Source: an uncultured Clostridia bacterium (lineage in GTDB: Bacteria; Bacillota; Clostridia; Christensenellales; Borkfalkiaceae). From it: a stretch of DNA of 64,000 nt. The stretch is from positions 1-64,000 of the forward strand of contig CALDOZ010000022.1 in NCBI GenBank assembly GCA_937912025.1, given 5' to 3'. The notes beneath the pieces were generated by a model that ran no database searches, had not been told where the DNA came from, and saw only the letters and a list, made by a program, of their open reading frames with translations. A program made the translations under genes and the position numbers. Within the stretch, counting starts at the first letter, position 1, and every line of letters begins with the position of its first letter. This document shows, in pieces, positions 1-8,881 of this stretch.

Positions 1-76
1 TGCTTGCATTTAAACCGTTATATAAAAGCAAAAAATCATTTCAAAACCTTTAAAAGCACTACATTTAAGTTGGGGC

Positions 77-119
77 GTGTCACTTTGAACTTGCTACCGT
101 GACGGATTAATGAAGCAAT
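77..119. repeat. Diverged half copy of the intergenic palindromic repeat
   Basis: This stretch opens with GTCACTTTGAACTTGCTA and closes with GAAGCAATCT. It lines up loosely with the left arm of the palindrome at 136-228, which opens GTCATTCTGAG and closes GAAGAATCT. It looks like a decayed half copy placed in tandem. The similarity is by eye and there are several gaps. Confidence 0.4.
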
Positions 120-135
120 CTATTTTTTTCAGCCA

Positions 136-228
136 GTCATTCTGAGATTTGCTAACTTTGACCGACCTACGAAGAATCTAAAAAAAGATGTTTCGTAAGT
201 AGGGCAAGAAAGCTTGTCTCAACATGAC
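136..228. repeat. Imperfect 93-bp intergenic palindrome (REP/MITE-like)
   Basis: The left arm runs from GTCATTCTGAG to GAAGAATCT and the right arm from AGATGTTTCG to CTCAACATGAC. The reverse complement of the right arm matches the left arm at roughly two thirds of positions, so the transcript could form a long hairpin. Repeats beginning TCATTCTGAG are commonly dispersed between genes in Clostridia (general knowledge). No coding frame is seen in 1-327. Confidence 0.5.
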
Positions 229-311
229 AGTAAGTCAACTTATCACTTAGACCTACAAATCAAATTAGCTTAGCAAAAAATCTAAAAAGTTAAAACACCA
301 ATATCAACAAT

Positions 312-342
312 AAAACGCAATCTAACATTAAGATTGCGTTTT
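312..342 (-). terminator. Terminator of the XRE membrane regulator gene
   Basis: AAAACGCAATCT and AGATTGCGTTTT form a perfect 12-bp stem with a 7-base loop. The stop codon of the minus-strand gene (328-330) lies in the loop, so the last codons form one arm. On the minus strand the stem is followed by TTTTATTGTT. Confidence 0.8.
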
Positions 343-945
343 CTTATTCTTTATAAAATATTTAAAAGCGTACCATAAAATTGCAAGTATTTGTACTGGA
401 ATTGCAACAACATACACCAAATAAATTGGCGGAAATATTGCTTGCAGGCATAAGTGAAATGATAGAGCCGTCGTCCAAATAATTGCTGAAATGGATATAA
501 ACTGAACTATATAACTTTTATATATGCACGAAAAAACTAATAAAACTATAAAGGAAATTGGCACTGCAACAATAAATGCAAGCCACCAAAATTTTTCGCC
601 ACTAAACGCCGAGTTTAATATAAAAAACGTAAGAGTTGCAACTATCCAAACAATGCAAACTGAAAGAAGTGGAATAAATACCGTTTTCAATTTCTTAGTT
701 GGCTTTTTAGGCGTTGAGCGTTCGCTAATAAGGTCGTTTACAGTAACGCCGTATAAAGACGCTATTTGGTTTAAAACGTAAGCGTCAGGAACACTTTCGC
801 CACGCTCCCATTTAGATACGGCTTTATCAGAATAATTGAGTTTTTCAGCAAGAGCAAGTTGTGTAAGATTATTAAGTTTACGGTATGCAACTAAATTGTT
901 TGCCACCGTCTTGTTAAATTGTTCTTGAGATATACTATTCATCAT
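328..945 (-). CDS. XRE-family regulator with C-terminal membrane domain
   Basis: The N-terminal part is a Cro/CI helix-turn-helix (NNLTQLALAEKL, then SDKAVSKWERGESVP), a class that usually recognises a short DNA dyad. After a basic linker (PKKPTKKLK) come four or five hydrophobic segments, so the protein should sit in the membrane with its DNA-binding domain in the cytoplasm. Clostridia have many such sensors of unknown signal. An ATG at 966 is also in frame, but a promoter (TTGCAA at 978-983, 17 bp, ATTAAA at 955-960 read on the minus strand) ends 9 bases before the ATG at 945. That favours 945 and a nearly leaderless mRNA. No Shine-Dalgarno sequence is seen at any candidate start. It is divergent from the peptidase gene. 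Confidence 0.75.
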   Translation of the reverse strand: MMNSISQEQFNKTVANNLVAYRKLNNLTQLALAEKLNYSDKAVSKWERGESVPDAYVLNQIASLYGVTVNDLISERSTPKKPTKKLKTVFIPLLSVCIVWIVATLTFFILNSAFSGEKFWWLAFIVAVPISFIVLLVFSCIYKSYIVQFISISAIIWTTALSFHLCLQAIFPPIYLVYVVAIPVQILAILWYAFKYFIKNKKTQS

Positions 946-954
946 AACGTAATT

Positions 955-983
955 ATTAAACCACATTTTTCAATTTTTTGCAA
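955..983 (-). promoter_or_regulatory. Promoter of the XRE membrane regulator, next to its ATG
   Basis: On the minus strand the elements read TTGCAA, a 17-bp spacer, then TTTAAT. Only 9 bases separate the -10 box from the ATG at 945, so the predicted leader is about 3 nt. Confidence 0.5.
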
Positions 984-1061
984 GTGTTTTCCCGCTGGGC
1001 GCTAATTTATGAAAATAATTTCAAAAATAAAAATTAGCAAGTAAAATAAGTTTATTTTAAG

Positions 1062-1090
1062 TTGACTAAAATTATATATTATGTTAATAT
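1062..1090 (+). promoter_or_regulatory. Promoter of the pepP-efp unit, overlapping the annotated 5' end
   Basis: TTGACT (1062-1067), a 17-bp spacer and TAATAT (1085-1090). The -10 box lies inside the longest open frame (ATG at 1081), so translation must start later. The ATG at 1099 is 8 bases past the -10 box. Confidence 0.55.
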
Positions 1091-1098
1091 ATAAGCGT

Positions 1099-2124
1099 AT
1101 GTTAAGTTTAGACGGCAAATTTGCTTGTGTTTATACCGACGAAGATATAATTTTATACTATACTTCTTTTTCGTGTCAAGACGGGTACGCCGTTATTTTT
1201 CAAAACAAAACGTACTTGTTTGTCGATAAAAGATATTATTATTCCGCCGTTACTAAAGCAAAAGCAAACGTAATATTACTTGACGGCAATGCGTTGTTTG
1301 AGTTTTTAAAGGCTAACAACGTTAAAACGGTAGGTATTGCGTATCCGTTTACTTCAGTTGATTTTTATCAAACTTTAATTGATAACGATTATAAAGTAGT
1401 AGACGTAACAAGCGAATATAATAAGCAAAGCGCAGTCAAAACTCAAAGTCAACTTGAAAAAATTATCAAAGCGCAAGAAATTGCTGAAAAGTCGTTTATA
1501 GAAACGCTTAGTTATATAAAAGTAGGCTTAACTGAAAAGCAAATTTCAGCCTACTTAGAATACCGTTTTAAAGTTAACGGGGCGGACGGGGTGTCGTTTG
1601 AGCCAATAATAGCGTTTAACGAAAATTCAAGCGTTCCACATCATCAAACGGGTAGCGCTACGCTTAAACCTAATTCAATAATTTTAATGGATTTTGGTTG
1701 TAAGTTTGATGGGTACTGCTCGGATATGACTAGAATGGTTGCGTTTGGAGACGTTTCAAGCGAGTTCAAAAACGTTTACGATGCGGTATTAAACGCGCAC
1801 TTAGTTGCATTTAAGAGCGTAACTTGTGGTATGACGGGTATTGAAGCGGACGCTATTTCGCGTAACTATCTAAAAGAAAAAGGGCTTGATAAATATTTTA
1901 CTCACTCGTTAGGTCACGGCGTTGGTGTTAAAATTCACGAAAGTCCAAGGCTTTCAATAAAAAGTAGCGACGTTTTAGTTGACGGTAACGTGTTTTCAAT
2001 AGAACCTGGCGTTTATATTGACGGTAAGTTTGGCGTTAGAATTGAAGATACCGTTTACTTAAAAAACGGCAAGTGTGTTTCAACCAACACTATTAGTAAG
2101 GAATTGTTTACGGTTAAACCGTAA
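1099..2124 (+). CDS. pepP: M24-family Xaa-Pro aminopeptidase
   Basis: This is a creatinase-fold dimetal peptidase that removes an N-terminal residue preceding proline from cytosolic peptides. The N-terminal third is the creatinase-like domain. The C-terminal pita-bread domain shows all five metal ligands in order: Asp in LMDFGC, Asp in CSDMTR, His in SLGHGVG, Glu in SIEPGVY and Glu in GVRIEDTV. The total of 341 residues is close to the family norm. It precedes efp by 36 bases, the order seen in many Bacillota (yqhT-efp). I chose ATG 1099 because a promoter -10 box covers 1085-1090, which excludes ATG 1081; no ribosome site precedes either ATG. Confidence 0.88.
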   Translation: MLSLDGKFACVYTDEDIILYYTSFSCQDGYAVIFQNKTYLFVDKRYYYSAVTKAKANVILLDGNALFEFLKANNVKTVGIAYPFTSVDFYQTLIDNDYKVVDVTSEYNKQSAVKTQSQLEKIIKAQEIAEKSFIETLSYIKVGLTEKQISAYLEYRFKVNGADGVSFEPIIAFNENSSVPHHQTGSATLKPNSIILMDFGCKFDGYCSDMTRMVAFGDVSSEFKNVYDAVLNAHLVAFKSVTCGMTGIEADAISRNYLKEKGLDKYFTHSLGHGVGVKIHESPRLSIKSSDVLVDGNVFSIEPGVYIDGKFGVRIEDTVYLKNGKCVSTNTISKELFTVKP

Positions 2125-2160
2125 TTAAAAAGATAATAATAAATTAGGAGATTAATTTTT

Positions 2161-2721
2161 ATGGTATTAGCAGGCGATTTAAGAAAAGGCGTAACAATCG
2201 AATATGAAGGAAAGATTTTCACGGTAGTTGATTTCTTACACGTTAAACCAGGTAAAGGCGCAGCGTTTGTAAGAACTACTTTAAAAAACGTTGTTGACGG
2301 TAAAGTTTTACAAATTACTTTCAACCCAACTGAAAAATTTGAAAACGCTATTATTGAAACTAAGAGAATGACTTATTCGTATAACGACGGTGAACTCTAC
2401 TACTTTATGGACGAAGAGTTCAATATGGAACCGCTCAACTACGACCAAGTTGAAGACGCGTTAAAATACGTTAAAGAAAACGACCCTGTTACAGTTAAAT
2501 TCTATAAAGGAAAAGCGTTCTCAGTTGAATGTGAAAACTTCGTTGAACTTTTAGTTACTGAAGCAGAACCAAGCGTTGCTGGTAACACCGCTACTAACGC
2601 AACTAAAATCGTTACTTTAGAAACTGGCATTACTATTCAAGTTCCTATGTTCGTTAACGAAGGCGACGTTATCCGTATTGACACTCGTACGGGCGACTAT
2701 ATGGAAAGAGTTAAAAAATAA
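2161..2721 (+). CDS. efp: Elongation factor P
   Basis: EF-P binds ribosomes stalled at polyproline and promotes peptide-bond formation. The 186-residue protein has the three expected beta-barrel domains. The modified-loop lysine is K32 in KPGKGAAF, the position that carries 5-aminopentanol in Bacillus subtilis. The C-terminus GDYMERVKK and the motif IDTRTGDY are typical of the family. A strong AGGAG precedes the ATG. It shares a transcript with the upstream aminopeptidase and is closed by a terminator. No EF-P-modifying enzyme is visible nearby. Confidence 0.97.
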   Translation: MVLAGDLRKGVTIEYEGKIFTVVDFLHVKPGKGAAFVRTTLKNVVDGKVLQITFNPTEKFENAIIETKRMTYSYNDGELYYFMDEEFNMEPLNYDQVEDALKYVKENDPVTVKFYKGKAFSVECENFVELLVTEAEPSVAGNTATNATKIVTLETGITIQVPMFVNEGDVIRIDTRTGDYMERVKK

Positions 2722-2737
2722 TTTTTATTAGAAAACT

Positions 2738-2767
2738 ACCCGACGGTGATATAACTGTCGGGTTTTT
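2738..2767 (+). terminator. Terminator of the pepP-efp operon
   Basis: ACCCGACGG pairs with CTGTCGGGT (one G-U pair) and is followed by TTTTT. The next gene starts 16 bases later, so some read-through is possible. Confidence 0.85.
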
Positions 2768-2782
2768 CGTCTAAAGGGTAGC

Positions 2783-3484
2783 ATGAAAAAAATTGCTTTA
2801 ATTACGGGCGGAACGCGTGGTATAGGTAGGGCTTTAGCAATTGAAATGTCAAAGCAAGGTTATTTAGTTATAATAATTTACCTAAGTAGCGACGGCGAAG
2901 CCTTAAAACTTAATAACGAATACGGCATTGTTACCATAAAAGCGGACGTTAGTAATTATACTAAAATGCAAAGCGTAATAACTTCTATTATAAACGACTA
3001 CGGTAAAATTGACGTTGTTATAAATAACGCAGGTATTGCGCCCACTCAAAAACTTTTAATTGACGCTAGCGAAAGCGAGTTTGATAGAGTAATGGGGGTA
3101 AACTTTAAAGGCGTTTATAACGTTTGCAAAAACGCAATTCCGTATATGCTAAGTGGTAGCGGAGTTATCGTTAACGTATCGTCTGTGCAAGGCGTTAGGG
3201 GTGGCAGTTGCGAAGTTATATATTCAGCGTCAAAATCAGCGGTTATTGGGTTTACGCGCGCGCTTAGCGAAGAACTTGAAAATTCAGAGATTACTATTTT
3301 TTCGGTAGCGCCAACGTTAACCGATACCGATATGAACGCTCACTTATCTATTGAAGATAAACTCAACTTTATTAAAGAGAGCGGTTTAACTAAAATTCCT
3401 ACCGCAAACGACGTTGCTGAAAAAATTATAGCGCTTATTCGTGGCGGAAAAAGTTCTCACGGTAAAAATTTTGAAATTTATTGA
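2783..3484 (+). CDS. Short-chain dehydrogenase/reductase, FabG-like
   Basis: This classical SDR of 233 residues has a Rossmann fold. It has the nucleotide-binding GGTRGIGRA near residue 10, NNAG near 84, a serine in VNVSSVQG and the YSASK catalytic pair near 150. FabG reduces 3-ketoacyl-ACP in fatty acid synthesis, but the same fold serves many substrates. No fatty acid genes flank this copy, so the substrate is open. AAGGGT precedes the ATG. The protein ends soon after GKNFEIY, slightly shorter than FabG of Escherichia coli (244). Confidence 0.8.
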   Translation: MKKIALITGGTRGIGRALAIEMSKQGYLVIIIYLSSDGEALKLNNEYGIVTIKADVSNYTKMQSVITSIINDYGKIDVVINNAGIAPTQKLLIDASESEFDRVMGVNFKGVYNVCKNAIPYMLSGSGVIVNVSSVQGVRGGSCEVIYSASKSAVIGFTRALSEELENSEITIFSVAPTLTDTDMNAHLSIEDKLNFIKESGLTKIPTANDVAEKIIALIRGGKSSHGKNFEIY

Positions 3485-3578
3485 TATTTTTTTGTTTTTA
3501 TTAGGGGAATTTTGAAATTATTAGTGTATATACAATATGAAGTCAAATATTTTACTTATTCGTTTTGGGGAATGACTA

Positions 3579-4595
3579 ATGAACGATACGGCTTTTAAAA
3601 TTAAAGAGCAAATTTATAAAAAAGAAGACGAGTTTTTATCTTGCTATGCAACAAAATCAAAAGACAGTAAGGGTAGAGTGAAAGATGAGCCTGAATGTCC
3701 TATGCGTACGCAATTTCAACGCGATAAAGATAGAATAATATACTCTAAAGCGTTCGTAAGGCTTAAAAATAAAACTCAAGTATTTTTCTCGCCCGAAGGC
3801 GACCATTATATGACGCGTTTAACGCACACGCTTGACGTTTCTCAAATTGCCCGTTCAATTTCGCGCAGTTTGTATCTTAACGAAGATTTAACAGAAGCGA
3901 TTGCGCTTGGCCACGACCTTGGGCATACTCCGTTTGGACACGCGGGGGAAAGATGTCTTGATAAATTAAATCCTAAAGGGTTTAAACATAACGAGCAGTC
4001 GCTTAGGGTTGTTGACGTGCTTGAAAACGACGCTAAAGGCTTAAATTTAACCTTTGAAGTGCGCGACGGTATTTTAAACCATAAAATGAGTGGTAACCCT
4101 ATCACTTTAGAAGGTCAAGTAGTGTCACTTTCTGATAGGCTTGCTTACCTTAATCACGACGTTGACGACGCTATTAGGGCTGAAATTATCACTATGGACG
4201 ATATACCTACAAAAGTCCGTCAAGTTCTTGGCGAAACAAGTCGTGATAGAATTAAAAATATGATAACTTCCGTTTACGAAAGCAGTTTTGGAAAAGACAA
4301 AATTACGCTTAGTGAAGAAGTTCAAGACGCTGTTACAACTTTACGAGAGTTTATGTTTAACAACGTTTACTTAACAAAAAAAGCAAAGAAGGAAGAAGAA
4401 CGCGCGTACAATATGATTTTAGCAATGTACGAGTATTTTTATAAAACTCCGTCGCTTCTTCCTAAAAGATATTTTTCGCTTATGGAGTTTTATGATAAAG
4501 ACACCGTAATTTGCGATTATCTATCGAGTATGACTGATAGATACGCTATCAAAACGTTTAAAGAAATTTTTGTTCCTAAAAATTTTGACGATTAA
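3579..4595 (+). CDS. dgt: dGTP triphosphohydrolase-like HD protein
   Basis: HD-domain dNTP triphosphohydrolases hydrolyse dGTP or other dNTPs to the nucleoside and triphosphate. The conserved start region QFQRDKDRIIYSKAFVRL is present, followed by RLTHTLDVSQ and the metal-binding HDLGHTPFGHAGE. The 338 residues match the shorter clostridial branch rather than the 505-residue E. coli enzyme. It lies 15 bases before primase, an arrangement seen in several Bacillota. The ribosome site is a weak GGGGA. Confidence 0.88.
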   Translation: MNDTAFKIKEQIYKKEDEFLSCYATKSKDSKGRVKDEPECPMRTQFQRDKDRIIYSKAFVRLKNKTQVFFSPEGDHYMTRLTHTLDVSQIARSISRSLYLNEDLTEAIALGHDLGHTPFGHAGERCLDKLNPKGFKHNEQSLRVVDVLENDAKGLNLTFEVRDGILNHKMSGNPITLEGQVVSLSDRLAYLNHDVDDAIRAEIITMDDIPTKVRQVLGETSRDRIKNMITSVYESSFGKDKITLSEEVQDAVTTLREFMFNNVYLTKKAKKEEERAYNMILAMYEYFYKTPSLLPKRYFSLMEFYDKDTVICDYLSSMTDRYAIKTFKEIFVPKNFDD

Positions 4596-4610
4596 AATAA
4601 AGGAGATGTT

Positions 4611-6386
4611 ATGGCGTTAGTTGATGAAAAGTTCATATCGGAACTTAAATCAAAATGTAATATTGTAGACGTTGTTCAAAAGTATTGCGTGCTTCAACGC
4701 AAGGGTTCGGTCAACCATTGGGCGTGTTGTCCGCTACCTGGCCATAGCGAAAAAACTCCGTCTTTTACCGTTAACGAAGTAGGGCAGTTTTATCATTGCT
4801 TTGGTTGTGGTAAAGGTGGGGACGTATTTAAGTTTATTGAAGAAGTTGAAAGTCTTGATTTTATGGGCGCGGTTAAACTTCTTGCAGAGCAAGTGGGAAT
4901 GGAAGTTCCAAGTGGCGATGGTTATAATTCAGACGAAGCCGTTCAGCGTCGTAACCGTATGGACAGGCTTAATAAACTTATGCGCGATACGGCGGTATTT
5001 TACGTCAATAATTTTGCTGATCCGCGCGCTAGCGAATACATAGATTACGTTAAAAAACGCGGGCTTACTGCGTCTACTTTAAAAAAATTTGGTATGGGCG
5101 TGTCCCTTGATTTTGAAGGGCTTCCAAACCACTTGAAATCGCTTGGGTACACCGACGAAGAAATGCTTGACGCAGGCGTTTGTTCTAAGAGCGATAAAAA
5201 TGGTAAGCTTTACGATTTTGAAGCGGAAAGGCTTATCGTTCCAATTATAAATTCGCTTAATAAAGTAATTGCGTTTGGCGGAAGAACTTTAAATAAAAAC
5301 GCTGATTTTGGCAAGTATAAAAACACTCAAGATACCGTCCTGTTTAATAAAAAGCGTAATTTATTCGGTATAAATTATCTAAAAGCCCTAAAAAACGAAG
5401 ATACGCTTGACTACGTTATAATGGTTGAAGGATATATGGACGTTATTTCGTTATATCAAGCAGGATTTAAAAACGCCGTTGCGTCTATGGGTACTTCGCT
5501 TACCTTAGAGCAAGCAAAACTTTTAAAGCGATATACCGATAAAGTTATCGTTTGTTACGATGGTGACGACGCAGGGCAAAAGGCAACTATTAGAAGTCTT
5601 GATATTTTTGTAAACGAAGGGTTTGACGTACGAGTCGTTACTCTGCCAAACGGTCTTGATCCAGACGATTACATAAAAAAATACGGCGCTATCAAATATT
5701 TAGAGTTGGTAGATAATGCAACTCCGCTTTTAGATTATAAACTAAAAATTATTCAAAAGGGTAAAAACTTAAAAGACGTAAACGACAAGCGTAAATACGT
5801 TTCAGAAAGTTTAGCCTTTTTAAGAACGATAGGCGACGCGTTTATTCGTGAAGAATTACTTAAAAAAGTACGTGAAGTTTCCGGAATATCTTACGAGTCG
5901 TTAAAGCGCGACCTTGAAAACGGAACAGCAACGGTAATAAGTAGCGAGCCAAAAGGTAAAATAGCGGTAAGTATTAACCGTGGCGCTGGTATAGAGCGCG
6001 CTGAAAGGTTTGTGTTATGCTCGCTAATATACGATAAACCGTACGCTAAAGACTTTGAGTTTGATTTGTATTACTCTTCTTCCGTTCGTGAAAAAATAGC
6101 CGACGCCGTTATGGATGGGAGCGTTACCGCTCCTCATTTAGTAAGCGTAGTAGGCGAAGACGGAATTGAAGAACTTAACGCAGTACTTACAGCGGGCGAA
6201 AATATATTTGATACGAAGTCCGAAGCAAAGTACTTTAAAGATTGTGTTTCTATGATAAAAAGAAGTAATATCGAGGCTGAAATTCAACAACTTAATAAGT
6301 TGTACGCAAGTGAAATTAATCTTGTAAAAAAACAAGAAATTGCGGATATGATACAACTTAAAACTATAAAACTTACAGAAGCATAA
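4611..6386 (+). CDS. dnaG: DNA primase
   Basis: DnaG makes RNA primers at the replication fork. The N-terminal CHC2 zinc finger is complete (C40, H45, C63, C66). The TOPRIM catalytic core follows, with VEGYMDVISL and VIVCYDGDDAGQKA. The C-terminal helicase-interaction region is divergent, as is usual. The length of 591 residues is normal. AAAGGAG precedes the ATG. The gene sits directly before rpoD, the classic macromolecular-synthesis operon order. Confidence 0.97.
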   Translation: MALVDEKFISELKSKCNIVDVVQKYCVLQRKGSVNHWACCPLPGHSEKTPSFTVNEVGQFYHCFGCGKGGDVFKFIEEVESLDFMGAVKLLAEQVGMEVPSGDGYNSDEAVQRRNRMDRLNKLMRDTAVFYVNNFADPRASEYIDYVKKRGLTASTLKKFGMGVSLDFEGLPNHLKSLGYTDEEMLDAGVCSKSDKNGKLYDFEAERLIVPIINSLNKVIAFGGRTLNKNADFGKYKNTQDTVLFNKKRNLFGINYLKALKNEDTLDYVIMVEGYMDVISLYQAGFKNAVASMGTSLTLEQAKLLKRYTDKVIVCYDGDDAGQKATIRSLDIFVNEGFDVRVVTLPNGLDPDDYIKKYGAIKYLELVDNATPLLDYKLKIIQKGKNLKDVNDKRKYVSESLAFLRTIGDAFIREELLKKVREVSGISYESLKRDLENGTATVISSEPKGKIAVSINRGAGIERAERFVLCSLIYDKPYAKDFEFDLYYSSSVREKIADAVMDGSVTAPHLVSVVGEDGIEELNAVLTAGENIFDTKSEAKYFKDCVSMIKRSNIEAEIQQLNKLYASEINLVKKQEIADMIQLKTIKLTEA

Positions 6387-6398
6387 AGGAGAAAATTT

Positions 6399-7454
6399 AT
6401 GAGTATTTCTGACCAATATTTAGAAGAGATTATTAAAGAAATTATTGCAAGTTGCGGTTCTCGTAAATCAATTAATTCAGACGATTTATGCGATAAACTT
6501 GCTAAGTACGACGCGTCTCCTGAACAAGTAGATACAATTTACAAAGCGTTAGAAGACAATAAAATCAATATTATAGACAGTTACGAAAAAGAAAAGGCGT
6601 TATTCGACCAAATTTCCAAAGAAATTTCTATTGAAGACCCCGTAAAAATGTACCTTAAAGATATTGGTAAATACGCTTTATTATCTACTGAAGACGAGAT
6701 TGAACTTGCAACTCGTATGATGAACGGCGACGAAGAAGCAAAAGCACAATTAACCGAAGCCAACCTTCGTCTTGTAGTATCTATTGCTAAAAGATACGTT
6801 GGACGCGGTATGCATCTTTTAGACCTTATTTCAGAAGGTAACTTAGGCTTAATGAAAGCCGTTGAAAAGTTTGATTACACTAAGGGTTATAAATTTTCAA
6901 CTTACGCTACTTGGTGGATTCGTCAAGCAATAACAAGAGCGATTGCCGACCAAGCAAGAACTATAAGAATTCCAGTTCACATGGTTGAAACGATAAATAA
7001 ACTTGGTAGAGAAACACGTCAACTTTTACAAGAATTAGGTAGAGAGCCTACTCCTGAAGAAATCGCCAATAGAATGGGTATTTCAGTTCAAAAGGTAGTT
7101 GAAATTCAAAAAATTGCTCAAGATCCCGTTTCTCTTGAAACGCCTATCGGCGAAGAAGAAGACAGTAAACTTGGCGACTTTATTGAAGACGAAGGCGCTA
7201 CTTCGCCAACCGACGTAGTTGCATTTTCAATGCTTAAACAACAACTTATTTCCGTTCTTGATACGTTAACGCCAAGAGAAGAAAAAGTTTTACGTTTAAG
7301 ATACGGTATTGACGACGGTAGACCAAGAACGCTTGAAGAAGTTGGTAAAGAATTTAACGTAACGAGAGAGCGTATTCGTCAAATTGAAGCGAAAGCGCTT
7401 AGAAAACTCCGTCACCCGTCACGTTCTAAAAAACTTAAGGAATACCTTGAGTAA
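6399..7454 (+). CDS. rpoD: Primary sigma factor (sigma-70/SigA)
   Basis: This is the housekeeping sigma factor. Region 1.2 contains DPVKMYLKDIGKYALLS, region 2 contains DLISEGNLGLMKAVEKFDY and YATWWIRQAITRAIADQ. Region 3 runs through RIPVHMVETINKL, and region 4 carries LRYGIDDGRPRTLEEVG and TRERIRQIEAKALRKLR. With 351 residues it has the short region 1.1 typical of Bacillota. AAAGGAG precedes the ATG. The predicted -35/-10 boxes across this window fit such a sigma factor. Confidence 0.97.
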   Translation: MSISDQYLEEIIKEIIASCGSRKSINSDDLCDKLAKYDASPEQVDTIYKALEDNKINIIDSYEKEKALFDQISKEISIEDPVKMYLKDIGKYALLSTEDEIELATRMMNGDEEAKAQLTEANLRLVVSIAKRYVGRGMHLLDLISEGNLGLMKAVEKFDYTKGYKFSTYATWWIRQAITRAIADQARTIRIPVHMVETINKLGRETRQLLQELGREPTPEEIANRMGISVQKVVEIQKIAQDPVSLETPIGEEEDSKLGDFIEDEGATSPTDVVAFSMLKQQLISVLDTLTPREEKVLRLRYGIDDGRPRTLEEVGKEFNVTRERIRQIEAKALRKLRHPSRSKKLKEYLE

Positions 7455-8113
7455 TGGACAAGCGTTTAACTACGTTATTTAATTTAGCAGGCGAGGGCGA
7501 AGTGTTTTTAGATATAGGTTGCGACCACGGGCTTGTATCTTTAAACGCTATTAAAAGCGGTAAGTTTAAAAGGGTTATTATTACTGATATTTCTCAAAAA
7601 AGCCTTCAAAAAGCAATCAATCTTTTAAAGCCTTACGGCGATAAAGTTAAAGCGGTAGTAACGGACGGGTTTAATGGGATTACCGATGAAGTTAGCGTTG
7701 CCTTCATTGCCGGTATGGGCGGTGAAGAAATAAGCAAAATACTTGTTAACGCTTTAAAGTTGCCTCAAAAATTAGTGCTTTCTCCACAAAAAAACTCAGA
7801 AAAAGTAAGAAGAACGCTAATTAGTTTAGGCTATAAAATACTGCGTGATTTTACCTTTTTTGAATGTAAAAAGTATTACGACGGTATTTTAGCGGTTAAA
7901 GGCGAAGATTTTTACACGCAAGACGAATATCTTTTCGGGCGTGAAAATTTGCAAACTTTTCCAAGCGATTTTGTAAGTAAGTTGCAAAAAGAAATAGAGT
8001 TTAAAACGTCGCTTATAAGTAGCGGTAGTTTAAATAAAGGCGATGCTGACAAAATGTCGCTTGACGTAATAAAGTTAAAGGAAATTTTAAATGAAAATAC
8101 AAAACGTACTTAA
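7454..8113 (+). CDS. trmK: tRNA (adenine22-N1)-methyltransferase
   Basis: TrmK methylates N1 of A22 in the D-loop of tRNAs using S-adenosylmethionine. The SAM motif is FLDIGCDHGLVSL near residue 20, and the family motif FIAGMGGEEI is present, then LVLSPQKNSEKVR. The ATG overlaps the rpoD stop by one base (TAATG), so translation is coupled. The rpoD-trmK-nif3 order is widespread in Bacillota. Confidence 0.92.
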   Translation: MDKRLTTLFNLAGEGEVFLDIGCDHGLVSLNAIKSGKFKRVIITDISQKSLQKAINLLKPYGDKVKAVVTDGFNGITDEVSVAFIAGMGGEEISKILVNALKLPQKLVLSPQKNSEKVRRTLISLGYKILRDFTFFECKKYYDGILAVKGEDFYTQDEYLFGRENLQTFPSDFVSKLQKEIEFKTSLISSGSLNKGDADKMSLDVIKLKEILNENTKRT

Positions 8114-8840
8114 TTTACTTGAACAATACGCTCCACTTAGTTTGTCTAACGAGTTTTGTCAAAGATACGACGCGTACGACAATAGCGGTATATTAGTTAA
8201 TATTGATAAGGATATTACGGGCATTGTCTTTTCGCTTGACTTAACGTCTAAGGCGGTAAATACTGCCATTGAAAAGGGGTACAATTTAATAGTTACTCAT
8301 CACCCTGCTATATATAAGGGAATTAAAAGTATAGAATACAGCGACGCGTTGTATAAAGTAATTTCAAACGGTATAGGCGTAATTTCAATGCATCTAAATT
8401 TAGATTGCGCTAAGTTGGGAATAGACTATTATTTAGCAAAAGGCTTAGGCGCAAAAACTCAAACTGTTCTTATGCCTGTTGGTGATTACGGGTACGGGCG
8501 TACTTTTGAAGTTGACACTACGCTAAGTCAGATAGTTGAAAACTATAAAAGCACTTTTGATAGCGATAAAGTATTCGTTTACGGCGATAAAGACGCTAAA
8601 ATTAAAAAAATCTCTTCCTTTTGTGGGGCGGGTTTTTCAGAATACGAATATCAACTTTCAAAAGATTCAGACTTAATAATTTCTTCAGATATACCGCATC
8701 ATATTATATTGAAAGTGCTTGAAAGCGGAAGAAATTTAATGCAAATTACTCATTATGCGAGTGAAGCGTACGGGTTTTCAAAGTTTTATCAAAGCGTTCA
8801 GTTTGAAAACAAAATTTTTGTAAAAGAAAAAAATATGTAA
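8091..8840 (+). CDS. NIF3-like dinuclear metal protein (YqfO family)
   Basis: NIF3 proteins hold two metal ions in a toroidal assembly; their physiological reaction is unsettled (often labelled GTP cyclohydrolase type 2). Expected motifs are DNSGILV near residue 31, VTHHPAIYK, MHLNLDCA, and a late ITHYASEAY. The 249-residue protein lacks the central PII-like insertion of B. subtilis YqfO. It starts 23 bases inside trmK, indicating tight coupling. Confidence 0.88.
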   Translation: MKIQNVLNLLEQYAPLSLSNEFCQRYDAYDNSGILVNIDKDITGIVFSLDLTSKAVNTAIEKGYNLIVTHHPAIYKGIKSIEYSDALYKVISNGIGVISMHLNLDCAKLGIDYYLAKGLGAKTQTVLMPVGDYGYGRTFEVDTTLSQIVENYKSTFDSDKVFVYGDKDAKIKKISSFCGAGFSEYEYQLSKDSDLIISSDIPHHIILKVLESGRNLMQITHYASEAYGFSKFYQSVQFENKIFVKEKNM

Positions 8841-8881
8841 ATTGTCCAAACGTTTTAGTTTGGTTAACATAGGAGTTAATT

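Noticed and set aside
524..781. 85-codon plus-strand ORF
   Set aside because: It lies antisense within the XRE membrane protein gene and has no ribosome site.
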